64,000 nt of DNA from Bathymodiolus brooksi (taxonomy: Eukaryota; Mollusca; Bivalvia; Mytilida; Modiolidae): NCBI GenBank assembly GCA_963680875.1, contig OY804580.1, positions 111,727,534 through 111,791,533 on the forward strand, in the 5' to 3' direction. A model generated the notes under the pieces. It searched no databases. It was not told where the DNA came from and saw only the letters and a program-made list of their open reading frames with translations. Each line of letters begins with the position of its first letter. Position 1 is the stretch's first letter. Shown piece by piece: positions 12,601 through 22,000 of the stretch. Both the position numbers and the translations under genes were made by a program.

Positions 12601-15600
12601 TATATGAGTAGATGGGTGGCACATACAAGTTGTAATATAAGAGTAGATGGGTGGCACATGCAAGTTGTAATATAAGAGTAGATGGGTGGCACATGCAAGT
12701 TGTAATATAAGAGTAGATGGGTGGCACATGCAAGTTGTAATATAAGAGTAGATGGGTGGCACATGCAAGTTGTAATATAAGAGTAGATGGGTGGCACATG
12801 CAAGTTGTAATATATGAGTAGATGGGTGGCACATACAAGTTGTAATATAAGAGTAGATGGGTGGCACATGCAAGTTGTAATAAAAGAGTAGATGGGTGGC
12901 ACATGCAAGTTGCGATTGCCAAAACATTGCATGGATATTGGCAAGACCATATTAAATAAAGCAAAATCGCAAATAATGGAGACATTTCATTAAAAAACAA
13001 TCTGTAAACTAAATTTCTTAATGAGTAGGGGAGCGGTAATTCCATGCACCAAGCGCCTGTGCTCTTTTCACTGTAGTTATACCATATACATGTAGCTCTT
13101 ATGCTTTCGCGGCTAGTTTTATTTGTCCTATAGGCTGCTATTGGAATTTGAATTGGAAATAACATAATTTATGTGTATGTACTTGTTAGATTTAAATGAC
13201 GTGACGCCATACGCGGGATGTTGTTAGATGTTAAAGTATAGCCAAAGAAAAAAAATATTTAAAAAATACAATAAACATCTACTTTTAAATAGATTGTGTT
13301 TAGATACATGAACATTTACCTTTTTTACAGAGGCAAAATGAAGATAAAGATAGCGAATTTGTTGAAGATCTGAAAAGGGTACTCCATGACATTGAGGGTA
13401 TGTATACAAAATGTAAGGTTATGTTAAGGTACTAATAGTAATGGTTCGAATAAAAACATATGGTGGCATTCGCGAGTCTGTCTCGTTCAGGCGGTTACGA
13501 TTTATTAATTCATTGGTACATTGTATGTTCAATAAGGTTTGTGGTTTCTGAGAAGACATTTTAGCATTTCTCCATTGTCCAAATATATTAGTACCCCATT
13601 TCTTTGTCGGACATGCAAAAGTAATGTTTAAGTAAAACATATCAAATATTGTGGTGGGAAAAATATATATAGGATAATGAATAATGGGCAAAAAAGTCAA
13701 TGAATGTAGGAAATTTGACAAAAAATGAAAATAAATATAAAGGATGGGTAACCCCCATTGTTGAGACCTGCACATATTCATTAAGTTGCAAAGAAAGATC
13801 AGTGTTGTTCGTGTTTTGATTATTAGTATATTTGTCTATTTTAATAAATAGCAATTGTCTTCTTATACTTAGCAGACATACAGCTATACTATGATGTACA
13901 TGTACAATGCAATTATTCGATTGCTCCAATTTTCTACAAGGTCCAAAATTCTACACATGAAAAAAACGTTCGTCCATTTTATTCATATGGTCCTATTTTC
14001 GGTGAAAAGTGGTTGTTAGTGTTGTTGATATTGATGGCATTGTTGCCAATCACTGTTTAAACTTTCTTTGCACAATTGACAAATTTTGAAAACTTGGACA
14101 CCTTTCACTTATTCTCGATTGATTAATGCTCAACGTCGATGTAGCAGTATTTCAACATATTTATATATTAATATTATTATACACGTCTGAAAATTAAACC
14201 AAACAGTGTTAGAATTAGATTTTAGAGCTGTCAAATTTTTGTTCTTCCCTCGACGGGATTTGAACCCACACCATTGATACACTGCAGCACCATTCGCTTA
14301 GCCGTACGTCCAGCGCCCTAGATATATATATATAGCGGATGTGGCCGAGTGGTCTAGGGCGCTGGTCACAAGGCTAAGCGATTGATGCTGCAGTGTATTA
14401 ATGGTGTGAGTTTAAATCCCAACGAAGGAAGAACAAAAAAATGTCAGCTCAAAGATCCAATTCTAACACTGTGGGGTTTAATTTATATTTGTAATGAGAA
14501 CAAATGCACAACTAATAAATAAGAATTGCATAAAAAGTAGTGCAGCTAGGTATACGAGGAAGTTATAACATATAGCAGGAATGACACTGAACATGAACGA
14601 AGATGAGTTATGAGCGTACAAACATATACATAACACTAATTAACGGTAACATTACAAACACATTAACAAGAAAGTAAATAAAAGCACATAAAACTCCTCA
14701 TTCTAAGCTTAAGAAAGATCATTTTGATTGATAGTTATTTGATCTTAAGTGGACAATACTTGGGCTATCTTCGTGACGAGAACACGTTCTTAAATGATAA
14801 TAGGTATCAATGGGTTGAGCCTATGAACGGATGTTTTGATTGCAACAAGGATAAACGGAGATAATGCTTAGCGTCAGGAAATATTGCCTTGCAACAGGCC
14901 ATCAACGACCCACGGGGGATCACTTCCTATATAAAGCCAACGGTATACACAGACGTACCGCTGTCCAGAATGAGTCGAAGTTTTAAGCTTTCAAATTTAT
15001 GATTGGATTGTAAATCTTCCTCTTGCTATACCAATGTGTGTGGATTTTAAAGCTATGATATATCAATAGGTCATATTTCTACCAACTCATGCAGCTTCTT
15101 GATTTACAAGACAAATTCTCCTATAATTGTTATATGTTATAATTTAACATGATATATATGTGTGTTTATTTTGAATTTAGTCCAATAAATGAACGAGTCA
15201 CTAATAACTGAATAATATATGAATGGGTCTAGTTTTCGTACTTCGAATATATAAATGGGTTTCATGGTGAGGGAATATATGAATAGAATGTGTTTTTCAA
15301 TCTCCTGCGGCACAACCGTACCCAGGTTTCACCTTGATAAGATGATGATGATGTCCGTAAATGTACTAGACCACCAGGCTGAATTTGATTTTTTATAGGG
15401 GTAGCTCGCTGAAACGGTCCGTGTGTAGACATGTTGCTCCACTCGGACACATTGATTTCCAGTCAACCAGTATTTACTCTTACTCCTTAGTGTTGCGTGC
15501 TTAGCAGAGAAGCAACAAATACCAATTTTATAGTCTTTGGTTTTTTGACCCGACTGGGGTTTGAACCCATGATATATCGCACTGGAGACGAGCACGCTAG

Positions 15601-16308
15601 CCATTACCTTACATATGTATTGATACGATTGTCATGATAAGGAAAGAATCGACAATATCAACTATTACTCGTGGTCTGATAAGACACTGGATTTCCCGTG
15701 GTCACATTTTCTTTTGTTTTGCATTGGAAATATTTTGTAATAATTTCTTTTTTATATTTGCAGAGCGTGGTAAAGGCAATGAGAATGGTGGAAAAGGACC
15801 TGATCCCTCTGGCAGACCACCACGACCATCCGGACCTCCTCCTCCTTCTGGCAGACCACCAGGACCATCTGGACCTCCTCCTTCTGGCAGACCACCACGA
15901 CCATCTGGACCTCCTCCGTCTGGCAGTCCACCAGAACCATCCGGATCACCCCCCGATGAATTTGAAGAAGAATACAGAAGCTTAGAATCAATACTAAAAG
16001 CTATAGAGAGTAGAGGATTAAATAAGAAAAAGGGAGGAATGAACCTTGGATTTGGAGCGATAAAGAGTGGGAAAGGAGGGGAAAATAAAGGAAAAGGAGG
16101 ATCACGCCCGCCACTGCCACAGGGATCACGTCCACCACCGCCACATAGATCCCACCCACCACCGCCATATGGATCCCACCCACCACCGCCACATGGATCT
16201 CACCCACCACGCCCACATGGCTCCCACCCACCACCCCCACATGGATCACACCCACCACCCCCACATGGATCCGGTGCACCACCCCCACCCGCTTCAGATC
16301 CAACTTAG
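6658..16308 (+). CDS. Secreted proline/histidine/glycine-rich repeat protein, three exons, C-terminus cut off by a LINE
   Basis: The CDS joins 6658-6729, 13331-13397 and 15764-16308. Introns begin GTAAGT and GTATGT and end TTTACAG and TTTGCAG. Phases are 0 and 1, and the three pieces total 684 nt, exactly 228 codons with the stop. Exon 1 encodes a signal peptide, MKVSLFLLAIASCILLTQS, with likely cleavage near residue 19. Exon 2 is acidic and carries an amphipathic stretch, FVEDLKRVLHDIEE. Exon 3 opens with a K/G/N-rich segment, then PSGRPPRPSGPPP-type repeats (about residues 59-110), a second amphipathic stretch (EEEYRSLESILKAIESR, about 114-130), a K/G-rich linker, and HGSHPPPP repeats to the end. 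There are no cysteines after the signal peptide. I do not recognise the family. Alternating Pro/His-rich and helical parts suggest an extracellular matrix, shell, byssus or mucus protein, which is inference. The final residues DPT and the stop come from an inserted retroelement. The unbroken frame continues at 17391-17509. Confidence 0.72.
7178..9111 (+). pseudogene. Penelope-like element reverse transcriptase, broken by two frameshifts
   Basis: Three consecutive reading-frame pieces together encode a Penelope-like reverse transcriptase. Piece 1 (about 7178-7969) begins near IPFSNKGIDAINIS and includes GHVITGDLNI, NFKIIMDAVEDYARRW and YVIVPADKASNN. Piece 2 (about 7969-8600) contains LPYLYWIPKLHKTPYK, motif A FDFSTLYTTLPH and motif B GIPMGTNCAPLL. 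Piece 3 (about 8585-9111) contains the catalytic motif C YRYIDDALS at 8623-8649 and ends FSYSENV. Frame changes lie near 7965 and near 8590. The region after VPADKASNN looks shortened by a few residues compared with what I remember of the family. No GIY-YIG endonuclease is visible at the C-terminus, so it is either an endonuclease-lacking type, one with the nuclease at the N-terminus (lost here), or truncated. Confidence 0.88.
7178..9480 (+). mobile_element. Penelope-like retroelement copy inside intron 1
   Basis: The decayed reverse-transcriptase region is followed by about 370 bp of non-coding sequence that looks like a 3' untranslated part: a short inverted repeat GTGACGTAAA/TTTACGTCAC (9160-9192), then a G/C-richer stretch at about 9255-9380 unlike the surrounding intron. 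Neither end is sharply defined and I could not find a target duplication. It lies in the sense orientation relative to the host gene. The two frameshifts say it is an old, inactive copy. Confidence 0.6.
10012..10032. repeat. Homopolymer run of 21 G
   Basis: Uninterrupted G21. It could form a G-quadruplex on the plus strand and is prone to length errors in sequencing. Confidence 0.95.
10114..10192. repeat. Hairpin with 35-bp arms
   Basis: The left arm 10114-10148 and right arm 10158-10192 are near-perfect reverse complements around a 9-nt loop CGTTAAGCA. Arms include CTGATTGGTTT and end TTTATGG at the loop. The loop-side sequence (ttatggcgttaagcaccataa) resembles the 3' tail of the SINEs found elsewhere in the window, so this may be a fold-back of two SINE tails. 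Confidence 0.85.
10681..11095. repeat. 33-bp minisatellite with 25-bp variant units, 13 copies
   Basis: Eleven 33-bp units and two 25-bp units of a T/G-rich motif (TTGTTTGTCTGTTTGTTC followed by TTTTTCTGTTGGCCA). The short units lack one TTTGTCTG segment and occur at positions 4 and 8, each after three full units. Lengths sum to the observed 413-415 bp. Reading frames on both strands through it are by-products of the repeat. Confidence 0.95.
11166..12915. repeat. 35-bp minisatellite, about 50 copies
   Basis: Tandem 35-bp units of the form GGGTGGCACATGCAAGTTG followed by TAATATAAGAGTAGAT. Variants include CATACAAG, CATGTAAG, AAGAATAG and GATGAGTGG; one unit (near 12510) lacks a G. On the minus strand no unit contains a stop codon in any frame. 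Because 35 is not a multiple of 3, the array therefore yields frames of 264-685 codons with a 35-residue period. I treat these as non-coding. Confidence 0.95.
14191..14483. repeat. Inverted pair of class II tRNA-derived (SINE-like) sequences
   Basis: The left arm 14191-14320 and right arm 14354-14483 are imperfect reverse complements of about 130 bp around a 33-bp centre containing (TA)n. The right part reads like a tRNA-Leu/Ser-type head: box A TGGCCGAGTGG at 14342-14352 and a degenerate box B. The left arm holds a better box B on the minus strand, GGGTTCAAATCCC (14258-14270), but lacks box A. Both arms share a tRNA-unrelated tail ending near TTCTAACACTG. It is not a functional tRNA gene: no acceptor stem pairs and the extra region is too long. 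Confidence 0.75.
15300..15612 (-). mobile_element. tRNA-derived SINE, minus strand
   Basis: The right end carries a tRNA-like head on the minus strand: box A-like TAATGGCTAGCGTGC near 15593-15607 and box B GGGTTCAAACCCC near 15557-15569. A tail of about 240 bp follows toward 15300, including GTAGCTCGCTGAAACGGTCC. The layout fits a SINE, but I could not identify a target duplication, and the left border is approximate. Confidence 0.55.
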
Positions 16309-17379
16309 AAAAAATGTATTTAGTCTACATTCGCCCCCTTTTTGAATACGCTTGTGAAGTCTGGGATAATTGCGGAATTGGCTATTCAGACAAATTAGAA
16401 AAACTTCAATTAGACGCTGCCAGAATTGTAACAGGTTTACCCATTTTTACAAAATCGGAGTATTTATATGCTGAGACAGGTTGGGAAACACTATCAGAGC
16501 GGAGATACCGCAGAAAACTCCAATTATTTTTTAATATAAAATGTGGAATGGCACCTGAATACTTGCGTTATCTAGTTCCCCCAACTATTCAGAGTACTAC
16601 TATATACCCTTTGCGAAATGGTGATAATTTAATAGTTCCTTTCTGTAGACTCTCTATAACCAATTCGTCATTTATTCCTTCCACAGTTAAAGAATGGAAT
16701 AAACTTGACATTGCAATCAGAAAATTAGATTCATTATCCAAATTCAAAAACGCTATTCGTCTTAACAGCCAACCAAATAAGATCTCAGTTCCCAAACTTT
16801 ATTACTATGGCCCTAGAAAGTTAAACGTGATCCTAACACAAATTAGATGTACAGCTTCTTTCCTCAACCACGATCTACATAAGGTTCATATTTTATCTAG
16901 CCCAGCGTGTAGCTGCGGCGCCCCCCAAGAAGATGCGAACCACTTCTTTTTTGTTTGTACCAAATATTCTTTAATAAGAAATGAACTGTTTCTCAGCATA
17001 AGCGATTTGTCTCAATCGATCAATACTTCACTTCTCACTTCAGGAAGTGAAACCTTAAGCTATGCAGATAATTGCTTTATTTTTTATTCAGTTTTCCGAT
17101 TCATAAAAAGGTCTAAACGATTTCTAATCGTTTAATGTACTAACCAAACAACATCCAGCATCCATACACACACACACACATACTTTTTCTTCATTTCTTT
17201 TTACTCGTTTACTATTTTCAGCTATATTATATGATAAAATTGTATTTTTCTTGTTTTCTTGTGCATTCTCAATATAATGTAATAATGATTGTATATATAG
17301 GAGAAGACTCCATAAGTTGGTAAAACTTGTGTCTGATCCTCTTTGTATCATTGATCAAATAAAATAATTATAAACTAAA
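16298..17379 (+). mobile_element. 5'-truncated non-LTR retrotransposon (LINE) inserted in exon 3
   Basis: A 1082-bp insertion bounded by the 11-bp direct repeat ACCCGCTTCAG (16287-16297 and 17380-17390), which fits a target-site duplication. It begins in the middle of the reverse-transcriptase region and ends with an A-rich AATAAAATAATTATAAACTAAA-like tail at the second repeat. This is the normal form of a 5'-truncated LINE copy. It lies in the same orientation as the host gene. Its reading frame is intact, which suggests a recent insertion. The flanking exon also has an internal PASGPPP repeat, so part of the direct repeat could pre-exist, but the frame arithmetic supports a duplication. Confidence 0.85.
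16314..17135 (+). CDS. LINE reverse transcriptase C-terminal part (thumb and zinc-binding tail)
   Basis: An open frame of 273 residues starting at the first ATG of the insertion; the frame is open a little upstream, so this ATG need not be a real start. It opens with MYLVYIRPLFEYACEVWDN and LEKLQLDAARIVTGL, then ETGWETLSERRYRRKL, and SFIPSTVKEWNKL, all characteristic of the region after the reverse-transcriptase palm in CR1/jockey-like LINEs. Near the end ACSCGAPQEDANHFFFVC gives a C-x-C...H...C zinc-binding pattern. The catalytic YxDD and the endonuclease are missing because of 5' truncation, so it is not an autonomous element. Confidence 0.85.
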   Translation: MYLVYIRPLFEYACEVWDNCGIGYSDKLEKLQLDAARIVTGLPIFTKSEYLYAETGWETLSERRYRRKLQLFFNIKCGMAPEYLRYLVPPTIQSTTIYPLRNGDNLIVPFCRLSITNSSFIPSTVKEWNKLDIAIRKLDSLSKFKNAIRLNSQPNKISVPKLYYYGPRKLNVILTQIRCTASFLNHDLHKVHILSSPACSCGAPQEDANHFFFVCTKYSLIRNELFLSISDLSQSINTSLLTSGSETLSYADNCFIFYSVFRFIKRSKRFLIV

Positions 17380-17390
17380 ACCCGCTTCAG

Positions 17391-17509
17391 GTCCACCACC
17401 CCCACCTGCTTCAGGCCCACCACCCCAACCGGCATCAGGCCAACCACCACCACAAAAAAGATTAGAGAGACTTTTGAAAATGTTGGAGAAAGAGCTTGAT
17501 CAACAATAG
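17391..17509 (+). pseudogene. Displaced 3' coding end of the secreted proline-rich gene
   Basis: After the second target duplication the exon resumes in the correct frame: two more PASGPPP units, PASGQPPPQ, then a third amphipathic stretch KRLERLLKMLEKELDQQ and stop TAG at 17507-17509. Taking exon 3 to 16297 and resuming at 17391, the CDS totals 792 nt, exactly 264 codons, so the pre-insertion protein had 263 residues. The segment shows no stop or frameshift, so the insertion is recent or polymorphic. In this haplotype it would only be translated if the LINE were spliced out, for which I see no clear signal. Confidence 0.8.
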
Positions 17510-17545
17510 ACATTATATGAACATATTCATTCATTTTTGAGAAAC

Positions 17546-17551
17546 AATAAA
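17546..17551 (+). terminator. Polyadenylation signal AATAAA
   Basis: AATAAA lies 37 bp after the original stop codon at 17507-17509 and is followed by a T/GT-rich stretch. It fits the 3' end of the secreted proline-rich gene. A second AATAAA inside the LINE tail (about 17358) could be used instead by the interrupted allele. Confidence 0.5.
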
Positions 17552-18956
17552 TATTCTGCAATTTTCTTAATAATGTGGACACAGAAATGTGCTGTCCAAA
17601 AGGCAAGTGTGGATGTCAATATTTCATATTATTAACCTTATAAAAAAAAATTCATGGACACAGGGGTCTTGGATTTTTTTAATAAAAAACTAATCCTGGA
17701 TTATTATTTTTGCTTAAGTCCGGTCCTGTGTTTTTATTTCAAATTTTCATCAACGCCCATCTCCCCCTCCCAAGGGATATACAATTGTATCATTAATAAT
17801 AAATTGATAAATAATAAATTCAGATTTTCTATTTAAAATAAATCTCATTTACAAAACCACTGATATTTGTTCAATTTGTAACGCTGATTTCAGCTTTAGT
17901 CGCAACAATTTATTGTTTCTCTTTAAACTGTCGAAACATAACATTTATTTAACTGTAAAATTCACAAATAAAATTCACCCCCCCCCCCCCCTTTTCCCTT
18001 TTTTCTTGTTTAAATCAATGATAAACAATATTCCAGAATCAAACAAATGAATAAATATAACATAGATTTCTTTTTACCATGCGGAGTCAGTGTGTTTTAA
18101 ATCGGTCATCCAATCAGGACGCTCGTTATTCTTATCCAAGATATAAATACATCGCTAAAATTACCTGTGGGTGTTTCCCCACTTCAACTCGTAAATTTAC
18201 ATAGAAATCGGAGATATTTCGTCATGAAGCTTCACACATGGTTTTGTCTATCATATTTCTTGAAGACAAACATAAAATTGTATTGCATTTATCAATATTT
18301 TATGAGTATCAACAGTACCGTATCTGTTTCTCGATACAGCCGCCCGATTACAGTGACCCGTGACCCACTTTAGCACGTTCTAGCAGTTGTTTTTCTTAAT
18401 AATGTTGTTTAATTATGACGAATCGTGGAATTCAAAGTAAAAACTAAAAAAAAAAAAAAAAATGCAAAATTACATTTAATTTCAAAGAAGTCGAGATATT
18501 TAAAGTAATGCTATTGCTTTATAACACTCAGAAGAAGCCGGAATAGACCTTTTGAAATTCTCTATATGATTCTAATTTAATATGTTTTCATAAGAATTAT
18601 TTCCCTTACGACGGGCAAAATAGTACACGTTCTAGCAAGATCAAAGGAACTTAATGACCTAATATTAAGTTTAGTTTTCTTATAATTTGTAGAACTTCGT
18701 AAAAAAAAATTCAAAAAAAATTCATAACAAATAGAAAAGTTGCTTGCTGTTGCAACATACAAATTTCGTTCTTAATATGGGAAAATATATGTTATTTTCG
18801 TTGAACTTTGCATAAAAGGCGATCCTCTTGTCCGCATTAAAGGGGAATAACTCTTATTATAATGTGTGATAATATGAACAACACAAAAATACCACACCAT
18901 TGAAACAGTTCCAAAATCCAATAGAAAAATTGTGGAAAGAAGCAAAATCGATATCA
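17552..18956. other. AT-rich intergenic sequence
   Basis: No recognisable gene. It contains a run of 14 C (17978-17991), A-runs near 18449 and 18700, and a TATAAATA at 18142-18149 followed by an ATG at 18224 with 49 open codons (MKLHTWFCLSYF...). That arrangement echoes the promoter of the upstream gene but has no splice or homology support. Confidence 0.4.
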
Positions 18957-19090
18957 CAACACAAATATATGACCCCTCACTCTCCTGGTGTGGTACAGGC
19001 TTGGTAACGATACCACTAAAACACAAATATATGACCTCTCCCTTTCCTGGCTTGGTACAGGCTTGGAAGCGATACCCCTAAAACACAAAT

Positions 19091-22000
19091 GTATGACCTC
19101 TCACTCTCCTGGTGTGGTACAGGCTTGGTAACGATACCCCTAAAACACAAATATATGACCCCTCACTCTCCTGGTGTGGTACAGGCTTGGTAACGATACC
19201 CCTAAAGCACAAATATATGACCTCTCACTCTCCTGGTGTGGTACAGGCTTGGTAACGATACCCCTAAAACACAAATATATGACCTCTCACTCTCCTGGTG
19301 TGGTACAGGCTTGGTAACGATACCCCTAAAGCACAAATATATGACCCCTCACTCTCCTGGTGTGGTACAGGCTTGGTAACGATACCCCTAAAGCACAAAT
19401 ATATGACCTCTCACTCTCCTGGTGTGGTACAGGCTTGGTAACGATACCCCTAAAACACAAATATATGACCTCTCACTCTCCTGGTGTGGTACAGGCTTGG
19501 TAACGATACCCCTAAAACACAAATATATGACATCTCACTCTCCTGGCTTGGTACAGGCTTGGTAACGATACCCCTAAAGCACAAATATATGACATCTAAT
19601 GTTCCTGGCTTGGTACAGTTGAGGCTTGGCAACGATACCCCTAAAACACAAATATATGAGACCTCTCACTTTCCTGGCTTGGTACATGCTTGGTAGCGAT
19701 ACCCGGCTTAAAACACCAATATATGACCTCTCACTTTCCTGGCTTGGTACAGGCTTGGTAACGATACCCCTAAAACACAAATATATGATCTCTCACTTTC
19801 CTGGCTTGGTACAGCTGAGGCTTGGTAACGATACCCTTAAAACACAAATATATGACCTCTCACTTTCCTGGCTTGGCACAGGCTTGGTTCCGATACCCTT
19901 AAAACACAAATATATGATCTCTCACTTTCCTGGCTTGGTACAGGCTTGGAAACGATACCACTAAAACACAAATATATGACCTCTCACTTTCCTGGCTTGG
20001 TACAGGCGTGGTAACGATAACGCTAAAACACAAATATATGACCTCTCACTTTCCTGGCTTGGCACAGGCTTGGTAACGATAGCCCTAAAACACAAATATA
20101 TGACCTCTCACTTTCCTGGCTTGGTACAGACTTGGCAACGATAACCCTAAAACACAAATGTATGACCTCTTACTTTCCTGGCTTGGTACAGGCTTGGTAA
20201 CGATAGCCCTAAAACACAAATATATGATCTCTCACTTTCCTGGCTTGGCACAGGCTTGGCAACGATACCCTTAAAACACAAATATATGACCTCTCACTTT
20301 CCTGGCTTGGCACAGGCTTGGTAACGATAGCCCTAAAACACAAATGTATGACCTCTCACTCTCCTCTGCTTGGTACAGGCTTGGAAACGATACCACTAAA
20401 ACACAAATATATGATCTCTCACTTTCCTGGCTTGGTACAGCTGAGACTTGGTAACGATACCCTTAAAACACAAATATATGACCTCTCACTTTCCTGGCTT
20501 GGCACAGGCTTGGTTCCGATACCCTTAAAACACAAATATATGACCTCTCACTTTCCTGGCTTGGTACAGGCTTGGAAACGATACCACTAAAACACAAATA
20601 TATGACCTCTCACTTTTCTGGCTTGGCACAGGCTTGGTTCCGATACCCTTAAAACACCAATATATGACCTCTCACTTTCCTGGCTTGGTACAGGCTTGGC
20701 AACGATACCCCTAAAACACAAATATATGATCTCTCACTTTCCTGGCTTGGTACAGCTGAGGCTTGGTAACAATACCCTTAAAACACAAATATATGACCTC
20801 TCACTTTCCTGGCTTGGCACAGGCTTGGTAACGATAGCCCTAAAACACAAATATATGACCTCTCACTTTCCTGGCTTGGTACAGACTTGGCAACGATAAC
20901 CCTAAAACACAAATGTATGACCTCTTACTTTCCTGGCTTGGTACAGGCTTGGTAACGATAGCCCTAAAACACAAATATATGACCTCTCACTTTCCTGGCT
21001 TGGCACAGGCTTGGCAACGATAGCCTTAAAACACAAATATATGATCTCTCACTTTCCTGGCTTGGCACAGGCTTGGTAACGATACCACTAAAACACAAAT
21101 ATATGACCTCTCACTTTCCTGGCTTGGTAAAGGCGTGGAAACGATAACGCTAAAACACAAATATATGACCTCTCACTTTCCTGGCTTGGCACAGGCTTGG
21201 TAACGATAGCCCTAAAACACAAATATATGACCTCTCACTTTCCTGGCTTGGTACAGACTTGGCAACGATAACCCTAAAACACAAATGTATGACCTCTCAC
21301 TCTCCTGGTGTGGTACAGGCTTGGTAACGATACCCCTAAAACACAAATATATGACCCCTCACTCTCCTGGTGTGGTACAGGCTTGGTAACGATACCCCTA
21401 AAGCACAAATATATGACCTCTCACTCTCCTGGTGTGGTACAGGCTTGGTAACGATACCCCTAAAACACAAATATATGACCTCTCACTCTCCTGGTGTGGT
21501 ACAGGCTTGGTAACGATACCCCTAAAGCACAAATATATGACCCCTCACTCTCCTGGTGTGGTACAGGCTTGGTAACGATACCCCTAAAGCACAAATATAT
21601 GACCTCTCACTCTCCTGGTGTGGTACAGGCTTGGTAACGATACCACTAAAACACAAATATATGACCTCTCACTCTCCTGGTGTGGTACAGGCTTGGTAAC
21701 GATACCCCTAAAACACAAATATATGACATCTCACTCTCCTGGCTTGGTACAGGCTTGGTAACGATACCCCTAAAGCACAAATATATGACATCTAATGTTC
21801 CTGGCTTGGTACAGTTGAGGCTTGGCAACGATACCCCTAAAACACAAATATATGACCTCTCACTTTCCTGGCTTGGTACAGGCTTGGTAGCGATACCCTT
21901 AAAACACAAAAATATATTACCTCTCACTTTCCTAGCTTGGTACACGCTTGGTAACGATACCCCTAACACACAAATATATGAGACCTCTCACTTTCCTGGC

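Larger units (their letters stand above)
6730..13330 (+). other. Intron 1 of the secreted proline-rich gene
   Basis: A 6601-bp intron with donor GTAAGT and an acceptor preceded by a T-rich tract (accttttttacag). It is phase 0. It contains a Penelope-like element, T/G-rich low-complexity sequence (about 9500-9610), a hairpin and two minisatellites. Stretches 6730-7160 and 12930-13330 are AT-rich with no recognisable feature. Confidence 0.65.
13398..15763 (+). other. Intron 2 of the secreted proline-rich gene
   Basis: A 2366-bp phase-1 intron, donor GTATGT and acceptor TTTATATTTGCAG. It contains an inverted pair of tRNA-derived sequences (14191-14483) and a minus-strand SINE (about 15300-15612). 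The rest (13398-14190 and 14484-15300) is AT-rich sequence in which I recognise nothing. Confidence 0.65.

Noticed and set aside
11108..13165. 685-codon minus-strand frame, with 593-, 329- and 264-codon companions
   Set aside because: It lies almost entirely in the 35-bp minisatellite and is open in all three frames for the same reason; it has no independent coding feature.
14335..14430. Functional tRNA-Leu/Ser gene
   Set aside because: Box A is good, but box B is degenerate, the acceptor stem does not pair and the structure is part of an inverted repeat; it is tRNA-derived only.
18142..18373. Possible second gene: TATAAATA then ATG at 18224 with 49 codons
   Set aside because: The N-terminus is only weakly signal-like (His, Trp and Lys within the hydrophobic stretch), there is no clear donor, and the frame ends quickly. 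Left as a note only.
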